A stretch of DNA of 64,000 bases from positions 1 through 64,000 of the forward strand of contig NZ_JFHK01000005.1 in NCBI RefSeq assembly GCF_001636545.1. Reading direction: 5' to 3'. Under the pieces are notes generated by a model that did no database searches, was not told where the DNA came from, and saw only the letters and a list, made by a program, of their open reading frames with translations. Of this stretch, positions 54,381-63,078 are shown piece after piece. Origin of the DNA: Kosmotoga arenicorallina S304. GTDB lineage: Bacteria > Thermotogota > Thermotogae > Petrotogales > Kosmotogaceae. Each line of letters opens with the position of its first letter. The first letter of the stretch is position 1. A program made the translations under genes and the position numbers.

Positions 54381-56666
54381 ATGAATTACAAATTCAAAAA
54401 ATTTCCCGGGAGAATACTCGAAATAGAGATAAAATCCTCTCTTGAAGATGTTATACATGAAAGCGGCGCGGTTATAGCAGAACCAATAGCTGTTGTGGAT
54501 AAAATGAGTTCTTTCTATTTCCACAACTCAAAAATTGAAAAAGATGAAGAGGGAGTTTTCACAATAAGCTGCAAAAAGGAGAAATGGGCAGAATTCAAAA
54601 TCAATGAAACCCCTAAGGGATTTAGATTAATCATTGAAATAGAGGATGGGGATGGTGTTTTTGGTCTTGGCGAAGAAGTAGGCCCCTTGAACAAGAAAGG
54701 CAAAAGATACGAATTCTACAACACCGATGAACCAGATCATTCGCCTTCGAAAACAAAATTGTATTCAACCTTTCCAATATTCATTATCCTTTCGCCTAAA
54801 AAATCTCTGGGAGTTTTCCTTGATTATCCCGGATATAGCAGCATAGATATTTGCCATAAAGAAGAAAATAAAATAATAATAGATATTGCAGGTAGAGCTT
54901 TCAGGCTATATCTTCAGGGAGATACTCCAGATGGGATAACCGCTAACTTCGTTGAATTAACAGGCAAACCGGTATTGTTGCCTGTCTGGATGCTTGGGTA
55001 TCAACAATCAAGATGGTCTTATCTAGATGAAGAAACCGTTCTTTCAATTTCTCGGGAGCTCAGAAACAGATCTATTCCCTGCGATGTGATATACCTTGAT
55101 ATTGATTATATGGAGAACTTCAAAGTTTTTACATGGGATAAAGCGAAATTTCCAGATCCCGGCGTTCTTTTGTCAAAGCTAAGAGAGATGGGATTTAAGG
55201 TTATAACTATCGTGGATCCGGGGGTAAAAGTGGAAAAAAATTACGAACTATACGAAGAAGGAAAAAAATCAGGATATTTTTGCATAAATTCATCTGGTGA
55301 ACCTTTTGAAGCCTATGTCTGGCCGGGTAAATCCCATTTCCCTGACTTTTATAATGCTAAAGTAAGAAAATGGTGGGGTGACAAGGTTTCTGAATTCAAA
55401 GCTGCCGGAATTGCCGGAATATGGAATGATATGAATGAACCTTCCATATTCTTCACTCCCGATTTACTTGAAGAAATAAAAGTGACGGTTGAAAATCTTT
55501 CCCCCGACCAGGGAATGATAGCCGATTTTACGATAAACCAGATCCCTTCCGAAAAGCGTTATAGAGATCACGGGAAGAATTTTTTTCACAGGGACGATTC
55601 AGGAGATGTTATCAGCAACCATCAGATTCACAACATCTATGGGTTCAACATGGCAAAGGCAACCTATGAAGGACTTTCAAACCACTATAAAAATGAAAGA
55701 CCCGTAATCATAACTCGTTCGGCATATCCGGGAATTCAAAGATATGGAATTCTCTGGACTGGTGATAACACATCACTCTGGGAACACCTATATCAGGAAA
55801 TACAAATGCTACAGTCATTGGCAATAGCGGGGGTTCACTTTGCAGGTTCTGACGTCGGGGGATTCGGAGGAGATTGTAATGGCGAATTGCTGGTTCGCTG
55901 GACTCAATTTGGAGTATTCCAACCTTTTTTCAGGAATCACTCTGCTATTGGCACGAGGAATCAGGAACCCTGGACTTTTGGCGAGAAATACGAAAAGATT
56001 ATTAAGAAGTTCATAGAACTGCGTTATGCCTTGCTTCCGTATATTTACAGTGCCCTAAAAGAAGCACAGGATACCGGTCAGATGATCGTAACCCCCATGT
56101 TTTACAAATGGCCAGAAGATGAAAAAACTTATGAGGCCGATGATGAGTACCTCTTTGGCTCGTCGCTTCTTGTTGCACCTATTTACAAAGCAAATGCAAC
56201 GGGAAGAACCGTTTATTTACCCGGAATAAGGTGGATGAACTTCTTCAATAGGAAGATTTATGAGCCAGGTTACTATTACATAGATGCTCCCCTTGATAGT
56301 CTTCCACTTTTCGTAGCAGAAAATTCTCTGCTTTCCATGACAGAACCCGCCCAGTACGTTGAAAAAGCCATCTGGGAAAAACTTAATATAAGTGGTTTTG
56401 TAACCAGTAATGCATCCATTTGCATATACGAAGACGATGGAGCAAGCATGGAATACCTCAATAAAGCTTTTTCAAGGAAGAGAGTCGAGATCTGGAAGAC
56501 GGGAGATAAAATGCTTGCCCGGATTCACCCAGAGGCCGGAGAACTGTTAACACCCGAAAGGAAGATAAGTTTCGAAATATTCGACGGAAAACACACACAT
56601 GTTGGTGAATTCATAGACAAGGGCGAAGGTGGGGTTGTTGAGCTGGATAAAGAACTCAAAAGCTGA
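54381..56666 (+). CDS. Glycoside hydrolase family 31 alpha-glucosidase
   Basis: 761 aa. GH31: DVIYLDIDYM near residue 237, nucleophile Asp in GIWNDMNEPSIF near 349, and acid/base region RSAYPGIQRYGILWTGDNTS near 445-464. HFAGSDVGGFGG near 490 and FRNHSAIGTRNQEPW near 517 complete the active site. No signal peptide, so probably cytoplasmic, hydrolysing alpha-linked oligosaccharides (alpha-glucosidase or xylosidase not distinguishable). ATG at 54381 with AAGGTGA upstream. Its last 11 bp overlap the converging metalloprotease gene. Confidence 0.93.
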   Translation: MNYKFKKFPGRILEIEIKSSLEDVIHESGAVIAEPIAVVDKMSSFYFHNSKIEKDEEGVFTISCKKEKWAEFKINETPKGFRLIIEIEDGDGVFGLGEEVGPLNKKGKRYEFYNTDEPDHSPSKTKLYSTFPIFIILSPKKSLGVFLDYPGYSSIDICHKEENKIIIDIAGRAFRLYLQGDTPDGITANFVELTGKPVLLPVWMLGYQQSRWSYLDEETVLSISRELRNRSIPCDVIYLDIDYMENFKVFTWDKAKFPDPGVLLSKLREMGFKVITIVDPGVKVEKNYELYEEGKKSGYFCINSSGEPFEAYVWPGKSHFPDFYNAKVRKWWGDKVSEFKAAGIAGIWNDMNEPSIFFTPDLLEEIKVTVENLSPDQGMIADFTINQIPSEKRYRDHGKNFFHRDDSGDVISNHQIHNIYGFNMAKATYEGLSNHYKNERPVIITRSAYPGIQRYGILWTGDNTSLWEHLYQEIQMLQSLAIAGVHFAGSDVGGFGGDCNGELLVRWTQFGVFQPFFRNHSAIGTRNQEPWTFGEKYEKIIKKFIELRYALLPYIYSALKEAQDTGQMIVTPMFYKWPEDEKTYEADDEYLFGSSLLVAPIYKANATGRTVYLPGIRWMNFFNRKIYEPGYYYIDAPLDSLPLFVAENSLLSMTEPAQYVEKAIWEKLNISGFVTSNASICIYEDDGASMEYLNKAFSRKRVEIWKTGDKMLARIHPEAGELLTPERKISFEIFDGKHTHVGEFIDKGEGGVVELDKELKS

Positions 56667-59142
56667 TGTTGAAATATGGCTTCAATTTCAAATTTTCGAT
56701 ACTGAACCCAAAACACAATTTAAGAGGATAACTCCCGTAGAGATTTATGGATTCAAATTTGTACAGGGTTAAGGAAAATTGGAATGGATTGCCATCGAAA
56801 AGAAAAGAGAATTTTCCCCCAATACCTTGTTCAAAGAAGTACAGCAGGTTGAGCAAATTGAAATTTCTAACTCCCAGTGAAATCTCGGCGCTTAAATTTG
56901 CTCCAAGCGCCAGCTTTTCGTCACTTGATAACTTCCCGAAATCAAAGTTAATCAGTTCAGGATTACCAAAAAGTATAGCCCTTGCCTTTGTGCCTATTGC
57001 CAGTTGTGCTGATTCATTCGCCCAATTGACAGATATGCTACCGGAAAGCTCCATTGTATTGATACCGGATTGCACATCTTTTATGGTAATAAAATTCTGG
57101 AACGTGCTTTTGCCACCAATAACTTCTGCGTAATCAATATAACCAAAACTAAGCTGGCTTCCAAAGAGCTTTGGAAAAAAAGATAAAGATATTCCTGCCT
57201 TTAAATAGAAAGGACCATCTAAGAGGTTTGGGGTGTTAAATCCACAATGAAAATCAGGATATGCTCCCGCAAAAGATAGCCTAAACTCAATATCAAACGG
57301 GAAATATTCCTGCGACTTCAAAGCCAATAAAACTTGTGGAGAGCTGTTTAGAGGATTATAGCCTGCTGCCAGCGATAAACGAGTTGTAGAGAGATAGTCT
57401 TCGAAGTACATACCGGCTCCCAGAAAATACGGAAAAAGCGTTTCAAATCTGAGATTTTCCAGGGGTTCGTATATTTCTCCTTTGATGCTTTCTTCAGATT
57501 CGTCGACCTGTATGGTTCTTCTTTGAAAAAGTACTATTTCTCCTTCAGCTTCTCCTACAACTTCAAAAATCTTAAAGCCTTCTTTCTGAGAAACCACAAG
57601 GAGTTTTTCATTATTGCAAACAGGCCACAGAACACTCCTTGGAAAAATTGCCAACAGCAATTGCTTTCCGAATTCCGGTTCAACAGAAAAAATCTGGCTT
57701 CCCATTTCATTTTCCGAAGCTACAAGTAAATGCCCGTTTTCCCAGCCACCTATGCTGAAATCAACAGTAGAGAAGTATGAGATCTCAGAATGCTTTAGAA
57801 AGTCATAAAAAAGCAAATACTTTTCTCCCTTATAATTTCCTCGAACTGCAAGAAATCTTGCCCCGGGCGATAGAGAGATTTGCGAGATGTTGAAAAATAG
57901 GTCAGGGAGGTCAAGAAGCACTTCATGGCTCTTTTTATCAATGAAAATCAGCTTTATCCTTTGATGGCTAAACTCGTTTTCAACCACAACCGCTGTGGTT
58001 TCATTTATCAATTGTACCCTCAATATGTGCTCGTATGCTGTTCTCTTCAATCTCCTTCTGGAAATATCTAAGACATGTAGCCTTGTTTGAAGGCCTTCAT
58101 TATCCCGCTCTAAAAGAACAAGGGCTGCGCTGCTGCCCTTTACGTCAAAATCCACAATCGGATAAGCGGAAGAATACAGCAAGGCGTCTTCCGAATAAAA
58201 ATTGTATAGGTGGTTGCTTCTGTCAAGACTCACGTAGAAAAGCCTACCATTGTCCACAGAAAGCTTTAATATTTCCTCGCTCTTTGGTGCTTCTAAAATT
58301 TCCTCCTGAATATCACCAGAAGCTTTCAGATATTTCTTGCCCATCTTCTGGAAAAACTCTGACTTCAATTCTTCGTATGTTTTGCCATATATTTCTTTGA
58401 AGGTAGCACTTATTCCAAAAATCCCTCGAATTCCTGATTTGAACTTCAGGAATTCAACAAGTTTCTCGTGTCCATAGCTTTCGTAAAGGAAATTGATAAA
58501 AGCATAGCCGAAATTATAGACAGCTTCATACCCTATCGGTGATTTTCCATCAACAATAGCGCTATCAGAAAACAGAAGGTTGTTGGAAAGTCCATCGAGC
58601 AAATATGGCAATCTCCTGTAATCGTAAGAATCAGCATTCATTATTTCACTGCTAAGCTGAGCAAAGCCTTCTGCCATCCATAATGGCTGTAGAGCATTTG
58701 GTGTGAGGTAGCGAGAAAGGAAGGGTCTTATAGCTTTGAGGAAGTCGTTAACCATGCTCAGCTGAAAAACATGCCCGAGCTCATGAGAGATAACAGTTTT
58801 AAACCAGTAACCATCTACCCTGTAAGGGTAAAAATCACCGAGAGTTATTATCACCGCTTTTCCCGATGAAAAAGCGAAACCATTTGAATAGTCCTCATAA
58901 CCCCTGAGAATTATAATGAGCTTCTCTTCGGGTTCGTAACCGAAAAATTCAGAGAGTTTTTCAAAGGTTTCCTCAGATATACCCATTACTTCGGTCATAA
59001 CACTTGCAACCTCGGTATGGTATAAATATATAAAATGTTCCGTTTCGCTTTTCCACCACATAACATTCCTGCCAGAGGTGGCAAGCATGGAAAGGGAGAA
59101 GCTAACAAATATCATTACAAATAAAATAGTCGTTTTTTTCAT
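56656..59142 (-). CDS. Outer-membrane-type protein: gluzincin protease, propeller-like and beta-barrel domains
   Basis: 828 aa. Signal peptide MKKTTILFVMIFVSFSLSMLA, then a peptidase MA-like gluzincin domain with HExxH in VISHELGHVFQL near residue 117 and the second Glu in LWMAEGFAQL near 150. A middle region (about 280-540) has repeated beta-strands like TolB/WD propellers. The last 260 residues are alternating hydrophobic strands ending KPYFNISF; the terminal Phe is a feature of outer-membrane barrels. ATG at 59142 is chosen over a start at 59175. Likely located in the toga (outer envelope). Confidence 0.72.
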   Translation of the reverse strand: MKKTTILFVMIFVSFSLSMLATSGRNVMWWKSETEHFIYLYHTEVASVMTEVMGISEETFEKLSEFFGYEPEEKLIIILRGYEDYSNGFAFSSGKAVIITLGDFYPYRVDGYWFKTVISHELGHVFQLSMVNDFLKAIRPFLSRYLTPNALQPLWMAEGFAQLSSEIMNADSYDYRRLPYLLDGLSNNLLFSDSAIVDGKSPIGYEAVYNFGYAFINFLYESYGHEKLVEFLKFKSGIRGIFGISATFKEIYGKTYEELKSEFFQKMGKKYLKASGDIQEEILEAPKSEEILKLSVDNGRLFYVSLDRSNHLYNFYSEDALLYSSAYPIVDFDVKGSSAALVLLERDNEGLQTRLHVLDISRRRLKRTAYEHILRVQLINETTAVVVENEFSHQRIKLIFIDKKSHEVLLDLPDLFFNISQISLSPGARFLAVRGNYKGEKYLLFYDFLKHSEISYFSTVDFSIGGWENGHLLVASENEMGSQIFSVEPEFGKQLLLAIFPRSVLWPVCNNEKLLVVSQKEGFKIFEVVGEAEGEIVLFQRRTIQVDESEESIKGEIYEPLENLRFETLFPYFLGAGMYFEDYLSTTRLSLAAGYNPLNSSPQVLLALKSQEYFPFDIEFRLSFAGAYPDFHCGFNTPNLLDGPFYLKAGISLSFFPKLFGSQLSFGYIDYAEVIGGKSTFQNFITIKDVQSGINTMELSGSISVNWANESAQLAIGTKARAILFGNPELINFDFGKLSSDEKLALGANLSAEISLGVRNFNLLNLLYFFEQGIGGKFSFLFDGNPFQFSLTLYKFESINLYGSYPLKLCFGFSIENLKLKPYFNISF

Positions 59143-59209
59143 CTTATCACCACATATAGTATAGCCTAATTGCAAACAAATCTAACATTTGATGATAAGG
59201 GGGTATTTT

Positions 59210-59716
59210 ATGAACAGAAGAATTACCGCACTTGGTATGTGGCTGGCTCTTGGATTTACTGTTTCGCTCTTTTTTCACCAATTCCCTATAAAAGTAGGCC
59301 AAGTTTTGCTTCCATTACACTTTGTTGTGATACTCGCCGGGGCTATTTCTGGACCTTTTGTAGGTAGTATATCCGGTTTGTTGACGCCATTGTTGAGTGC
59401 TCTTATTGTTGGAAAACCACCGATTCAACCCCCTATTGCAATATTCATGGCATTTGAACTGCTCACCTATGGGCTCATCACGGGATTTCTAGTCAAACGC
59501 TGGAAAAGTATATACCTCTCCATGTTACTGGCCTGGATTGCAGGCCGGCTTGTATATACACTGGAAATTATTGTCGTAGCCCCGATGCTGGGCTTTCAGC
59601 TGGGAACAATCTCTGCTCTTTCCATCTCTTATCTTCTGGGATTGCCCGGTGTTGCCATACAGTTATTCCTTATCCCGGTTATTTACAGGAGGCTCGGGAG
59701 CTTTAAAAAAGCATGA
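59210..59716 (+). CDS. ECF transporter S component
   Basis: 168 aa with five or six membrane helices. The loop LPLHFVVILAGAISGPFVGSISGLLTPLLS (bases 59308-59397) and AFELLTYGLITGFL near residue 82 fit the substrate-binding subunits of energy-coupling-factor vitamin transporters. The substrate cannot be read. ATG at 59210 with GGGGG upstream. No EcfA or EcfT gene is present, so it probably shares an energising module encoded elsewhere. Its stop overlaps the DMT permease start (ATGA). Confidence 0.78.
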   Translation: MNRRITALGMWLALGFTVSLFFHQFPIKVGQVLLPLHFVVILAGAISGPFVGSISGLLTPLLSALIVGKPPIQPPIAIFMAFELLTYGLITGFLVKRWKSIYLSMLLAWIAGRLVYTLEIIVVAPMLGFQLGTISALSISYLLGLPGVAIQLFLIPVIYRRLGSFKKA

Positions 59717-60624
59717 AGAAATTTCTGCCATATATTGCGGGATTGTTGGCTTCAGTGATTTTTGGATTTTCTTTTCTGTTTACAAAAACTGCGATAGATT
59801 TTGTGATGCCTTTTAACTTTCTGGCATACAGGTTCAGCTTTGCTTTCTTGTTTCTGGTTATTTTGAAACAAGCAGGATTTTTGAGGGCAAAAGTATCGGT
59901 AAAAAGCCTTAAAGATATTGGTTTTCTCGCATTGGTTCAACCCCTCTTATACTTTTCTTTGGAGATTACTGGAATTAGCCTTACCACATCAATGGAAGCT
60001 GGTATCATTATTTCAACGATTCCAATCTTTGTGCTTATGCTTTCGAGAATCTTCCTGAAAGAATTTTTGAATGGAATGCAGCTTTTTTCTATGTTCCTTT
60101 CCATGGCTGGTGTGATTCTGATAACTCTTTCAAGAGGGTTTAGTTTTTCCAAAAATTTAGCTGGTGCACTTTTCCTGATAGGTTGCTCATTTAGCGCAGC
60201 TATGTACAATATTCTTTCAAGAAAAGCTTCTTTAAAATACTCTGCTGCAGATATAACGTACCATATGATGCTTTTTGGCTTTGTAGGGTTTGGATCTATC
60301 GCTTTTTTCGGATCTATGATAAATGGAAGTGTATCTTTTTTCCTCAAGGGATTAATTATCAGGGAAGTATTGATTTCAGCGCTATACCTTGGCATTTTAT
60401 CCTCGGCAGTAACCTTCTTTTTGTTGAACTTCACCCTCTCCAGAATACCCGCAACACGAGCATCGGTTTTTCCATATATTTCCACCTCTGTAGCCCTCTT
60501 CGCTGGATTCATATTCCGAAAAGAAAGGTTAACATCGCTGGGTATAATGGGAACAGTTATGATATTTTTAGGAGTGTGGTGGATTAACGCCTTTTCATCG
60601 AAAAATCAGGAGGTGCTCAAATGA
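59713..60624 (+). CDS. DMT superfamily permease (EamA family)
   Basis: 303 aa, about ten membrane helices. IAGLLASVIFGFSFLFTKTAI at the N-terminus and the second-repeat LILPLYLG-like ISALYLGILSSAVTFFLLNF; the tail carries SVALFAGFIFRKERLTSLGIMG. Similar in type to the permease at 37529 but not close in sequence. Substrate unknown. It starts 4 bp inside the ECF gene and overlaps the amylase start by 4 bp, forming an operon of three. Confidence 0.85.
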   Translation: MKKFLPYIAGLLASVIFGFSFLFTKTAIDFVMPFNFLAYRFSFAFLFLVILKQAGFLRAKVSVKSLKDIGFLALVQPLLYFSLEITGISLTTSMEAGIIISTIPIFVLMLSRIFLKEFLNGMQLFSMFLSMAGVILITLSRGFSFSKNLAGALFLIGCSFSAAMYNILSRKASLKYSAADITYHMMLFGFVGFGSIAFFGSMINGSVSFFLKGLIIREVLISALYLGILSSAVTFFLLNFTLSRIPATRASVFPYISTSVALFAGFIFRKERLTSLGIMGTVMIFLGVWWINAFSSKNQEVLK

Positions 60625-62645
60625 ATAGAACCATTACTATTTTCCTGTTATTAATAATGCTCCCGGTAATATTACTATCGGTGGATTTTTTTATCAGTTC
60701 CACCGAGCAACCATATATATATGGCGATTTCAATGACTGGCAACCGCTGAAAATGGAAAAAGCGGCTGGCAGCTGGTGGTTTGCAGAAGTCGACTTGAAA
60801 CCGGGAACATATAAATACTACTTTGCCACGGAAGGCGGTAGAAGAATAGTTGATCCTTTCAAAAGTCAGCTCTTAGAAGGCTCTGATACCTTGAATAAAA
60901 TCGAAGTGAAAGACCCTGCTGACTTTTTTGGGTTATCGGACAAAGATTTTCTTTTCAAAATATGGGACCGGGACTATTTTAATCCTGTAAAACCCGGAGA
61001 GTTTTTCATCACCTTTTCAGCTACGGAAGGCATATCTGATTCATTTTACCTTATTCTGAATGGGGAAAAATATGAAATGAACCTTCTCAGAAATTATGAT
61101 AGGGTTAATTACTTCAGATTACACCTCCAAAATGTCAAAGAGCTGAATTTCTATTTCGGGTTTTCCAGAGGTAACGAAAAGCTCTATTTCGGGGCAAACG
61201 GTCTTTCCGATAGTACAGTAACTTCGTTTTCTATACCCCTTGATGATCTTCCCGTGGATTACTTTGACACTCCTGAGTGGTCCAAGGGAGCGATATATTA
61301 CCAGATATTCCCGGAGAGATTCGCCAATGGAGATCCTAAGAACGACCCGGAAAATTCTCAGGATTGGTATATTGATCCACAAAAAGCAAATTTAGGTTCA
61401 AGCGGCTTTTTCGGAGGAGATCTTCAAGGTGTCCTGGACCATCTGGATCATCTCTATGAACTTGAGATAGATGCCCTTTATTTTAACCCTATTTTCGAAA
61501 GCCCTTCCAGCCACAAATACGATACCACTGATTACTTAATGATCGACGACAATTTTGGCAATTACGCTCTTTTCAGCAAACTCGTTTCTGAACTGAATTC
61601 AATGGGGAAGCGAGTAATACTCGATGGGGTATTCAATCACACCGGTTATCAATTCTGGGCCTTTCAGGATATAAGAGAAAAGGGAAAAGAATCAGCCTAT
61701 TTTGACTGGTACTTTATTAAAGGAAGCAAGCCCAGGAAATATAAAGGACATGCAATGAACTACATAGCCTGGGGAGGCTATGGGGATATGCCAAAACTAA
61801 ATGTCCTGAATCCTGAGGTGACAGAATATATCAAGAAAGTCATCGAAAAATATAATAGTGCCGGCATATCCGGCTGGAGGCTTGATGTAGCCGGAGAAGT
61901 GAAACCAGAATTCTGGCGATTGCAATTCAGGCCATTTTTGAAAGAATTAAACGAAAACGCCATAATGGTTGGAGAAATTTGGGGCGATGCCAGGGTATAT
62001 CTCCAGGGAGATCTTTTTGACTCTGTCATGAATTACCAATTCAGAGACGCGGTAATAGAATACGTGGCGAGGATAGGCCATTCAGCAAAAAAGTTTGTCA
62101 ATATGACGGACTATTACCTGAAAAGGTATCCTCCTCAGGTTCTGGCCTCCTTATGGAACATGCTTGATAGTCATGATACGGAAAGATTCTTAACAACCGT
62201 TTACGGCAACGAAAAGCTGTTCAAAATAGCAATTGGGCTTCAAATGACATTCATTGGAAGCCCTGTGATTTATTATGGAGATGAAGTGGGGATGATGGGT
62301 GGAAAGGACCCGGATAATAGAAGACCCATGCCATGGAAAAAAGAGTTGTGGAATGAGGACATTTTCAATTATTACAAAAAGCTGATTTCCATAAGAAAAG
62401 GGCATCCCGCATTGAAGAACGGTGATTATAGAGTAATCAGCGCTTTTAATTCGTTACTTGTCTATAAAAGAGAACTGGGAGATGACATCTTGCTTATAAT
62501 AGCAAATCCCGGTGATAAGGCGGAAAAGCTATCTGGAATAACCGGAAAGTATAAAGAGCTTTTAACAGGAGAGACTCTGGATATCGAAGAACTTTATGTT
62601 CCCTCTGAAAGTTTTTTTATCCTCGAACCTGCTAAAGCTGAATAA
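60621..62645 (+). CDS. Secreted GH13 alpha-amylase/neopullulanase-type glucanase
   Basis: 674 aa. Signal peptide (ITIFLLLIMLPVILLSV), then an N-terminal starch-binding/CBM48-like module (IYGDFNDWQPLKMEKAAGSW near residue 33), then the GH13 barrel: DALYFNPIFESPSSHKYDT near 285, DGVFNHTG near 338, nucleophile Asp in GWRLDVAGE near 422, acid/base Glu in MVGEIWGDA near 452, and MLDSHDTERFL near 517. The motifs are close to neopullulanase/cyclomaltodextrinase relatives. ATG at 60621 with AGGAGGTG upstream. Supplies maltodextrins to the cell. Confidence 0.93.
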   Translation: MNRTITIFLLLIMLPVILLSVDFFISSTEQPYIYGDFNDWQPLKMEKAAGSWWFAEVDLKPGTYKYYFATEGGRRIVDPFKSQLLEGSDTLNKIEVKDPADFFGLSDKDFLFKIWDRDYFNPVKPGEFFITFSATEGISDSFYLILNGEKYEMNLLRNYDRVNYFRLHLQNVKELNFYFGFSRGNEKLYFGANGLSDSTVTSFSIPLDDLPVDYFDTPEWSKGAIYYQIFPERFANGDPKNDPENSQDWYIDPQKANLGSSGFFGGDLQGVLDHLDHLYELEIDALYFNPIFESPSSHKYDTTDYLMIDDNFGNYALFSKLVSELNSMGKRVILDGVFNHTGYQFWAFQDIREKGKESAYFDWYFIKGSKPRKYKGHAMNYIAWGGYGDMPKLNVLNPEVTEYIKKVIEKYNSAGISGWRLDVAGEVKPEFWRLQFRPFLKELNENAIMVGEIWGDARVYLQGDLFDSVMNYQFRDAVIEYVARIGHSAKKFVNMTDYYLKRYPPQVLASLWNMLDSHDTERFLTTVYGNEKLFKIAIGLQMTFIGSPVIYYGDEVGMMGGKDPDNRRPMPWKKELWNEDIFNYYKKLISIRKGHPALKNGDYRVISAFNSLLVYKRELGDDILLIIANPGDKAEKLSGITGKYKELLTGETLDIEELYVPSESFFILEPAKAE

Positions 62646-62666
62646 CGGAAACATAAATCCCAAAAT

Positions 62667-62695
62667 AAAAAGCACCCGTCAAACGGGTGCTTTTT
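62667..62695. terminator. Bidirectional terminator between the amylase and csp genes
   Basis: Perfect GCACCCG/CGGGTGC stem (62672-62678 and 62684-62690) with a 5-nt loop, flanked by A and T runs on both sides so that it reads as a terminator for both converging genes. Confidence 0.93.
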
Positions 62696-62713
62696 CAAAG
62701 GCCGATTTATGTA

Positions 62714-62914
62714 TTATTCAATTGGGGTTACGTTTACAGCCTGAGGACCTTTGGGACCATCTTCGATTTCGAATTCTACCTGCTGGCCCTCATTGAGCGT
62801 TTTAAAGCCATCAACATTGATCGCGGTGTAGTGGACAAAAACGTCTCCGCCCTCTTCCTTGGTGATGAAACCGTAGCCTTTGCTGTTGTTGAACCATTTT
62901 ACAGTACCTTTCAC
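62714..62914 (-). CDS. Cold-shock domain protein (CspA family)
   Basis: 66 aa, standard size. RNA-binding motifs KGYGFI (RNP1) and VFVHYTAI (RNP2) are present. Start is the GTG at 62914, giving [16 protein letters not shown] and a site AAGGAGGAA just upstream; the frame runs further to 62965 but that stretch lies in the 5' leader. RNA chaperone role. Own promoter, about 55-nt leader. Confidence 0.95.
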   Translation of the reverse strand: MKGTVKWFNNSKGYGFITKEEGGDVFVHYTAINVDGFKTLNEGQQVEFEIEDGPKGPQAVNVTPIE

Positions 62915-62975
62915 AATTTTTTCCTCCTTGTTGCTTCCTGCTAAGCAGGTTATTATACCCTTCACGGGACAACCA

Positions 62976-63004
62976 AGTATAGCAGAATTAAGAAACTAAG
63001 TCAA
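62976..63004 (-). promoter_or_regulatory. Promoter of the csp gene
   Basis: Minus-strand TTGACT (63004-62999), 17-bp spacer, TATACT (62981-62976). The transcript would begin near 62970. The leader includes an inverted repeat CCTGC/GCAGG (62937-62949), possibly a structural element of the cold-shock mRNA. Confidence 0.8.
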
Positions 63005-63078
63005 GAAGCATCATATGCATCCAACGCCTTAAGTTGAAATGATATAATTAAGTCGCAAAACCGAAGGGGGAGAAATTG

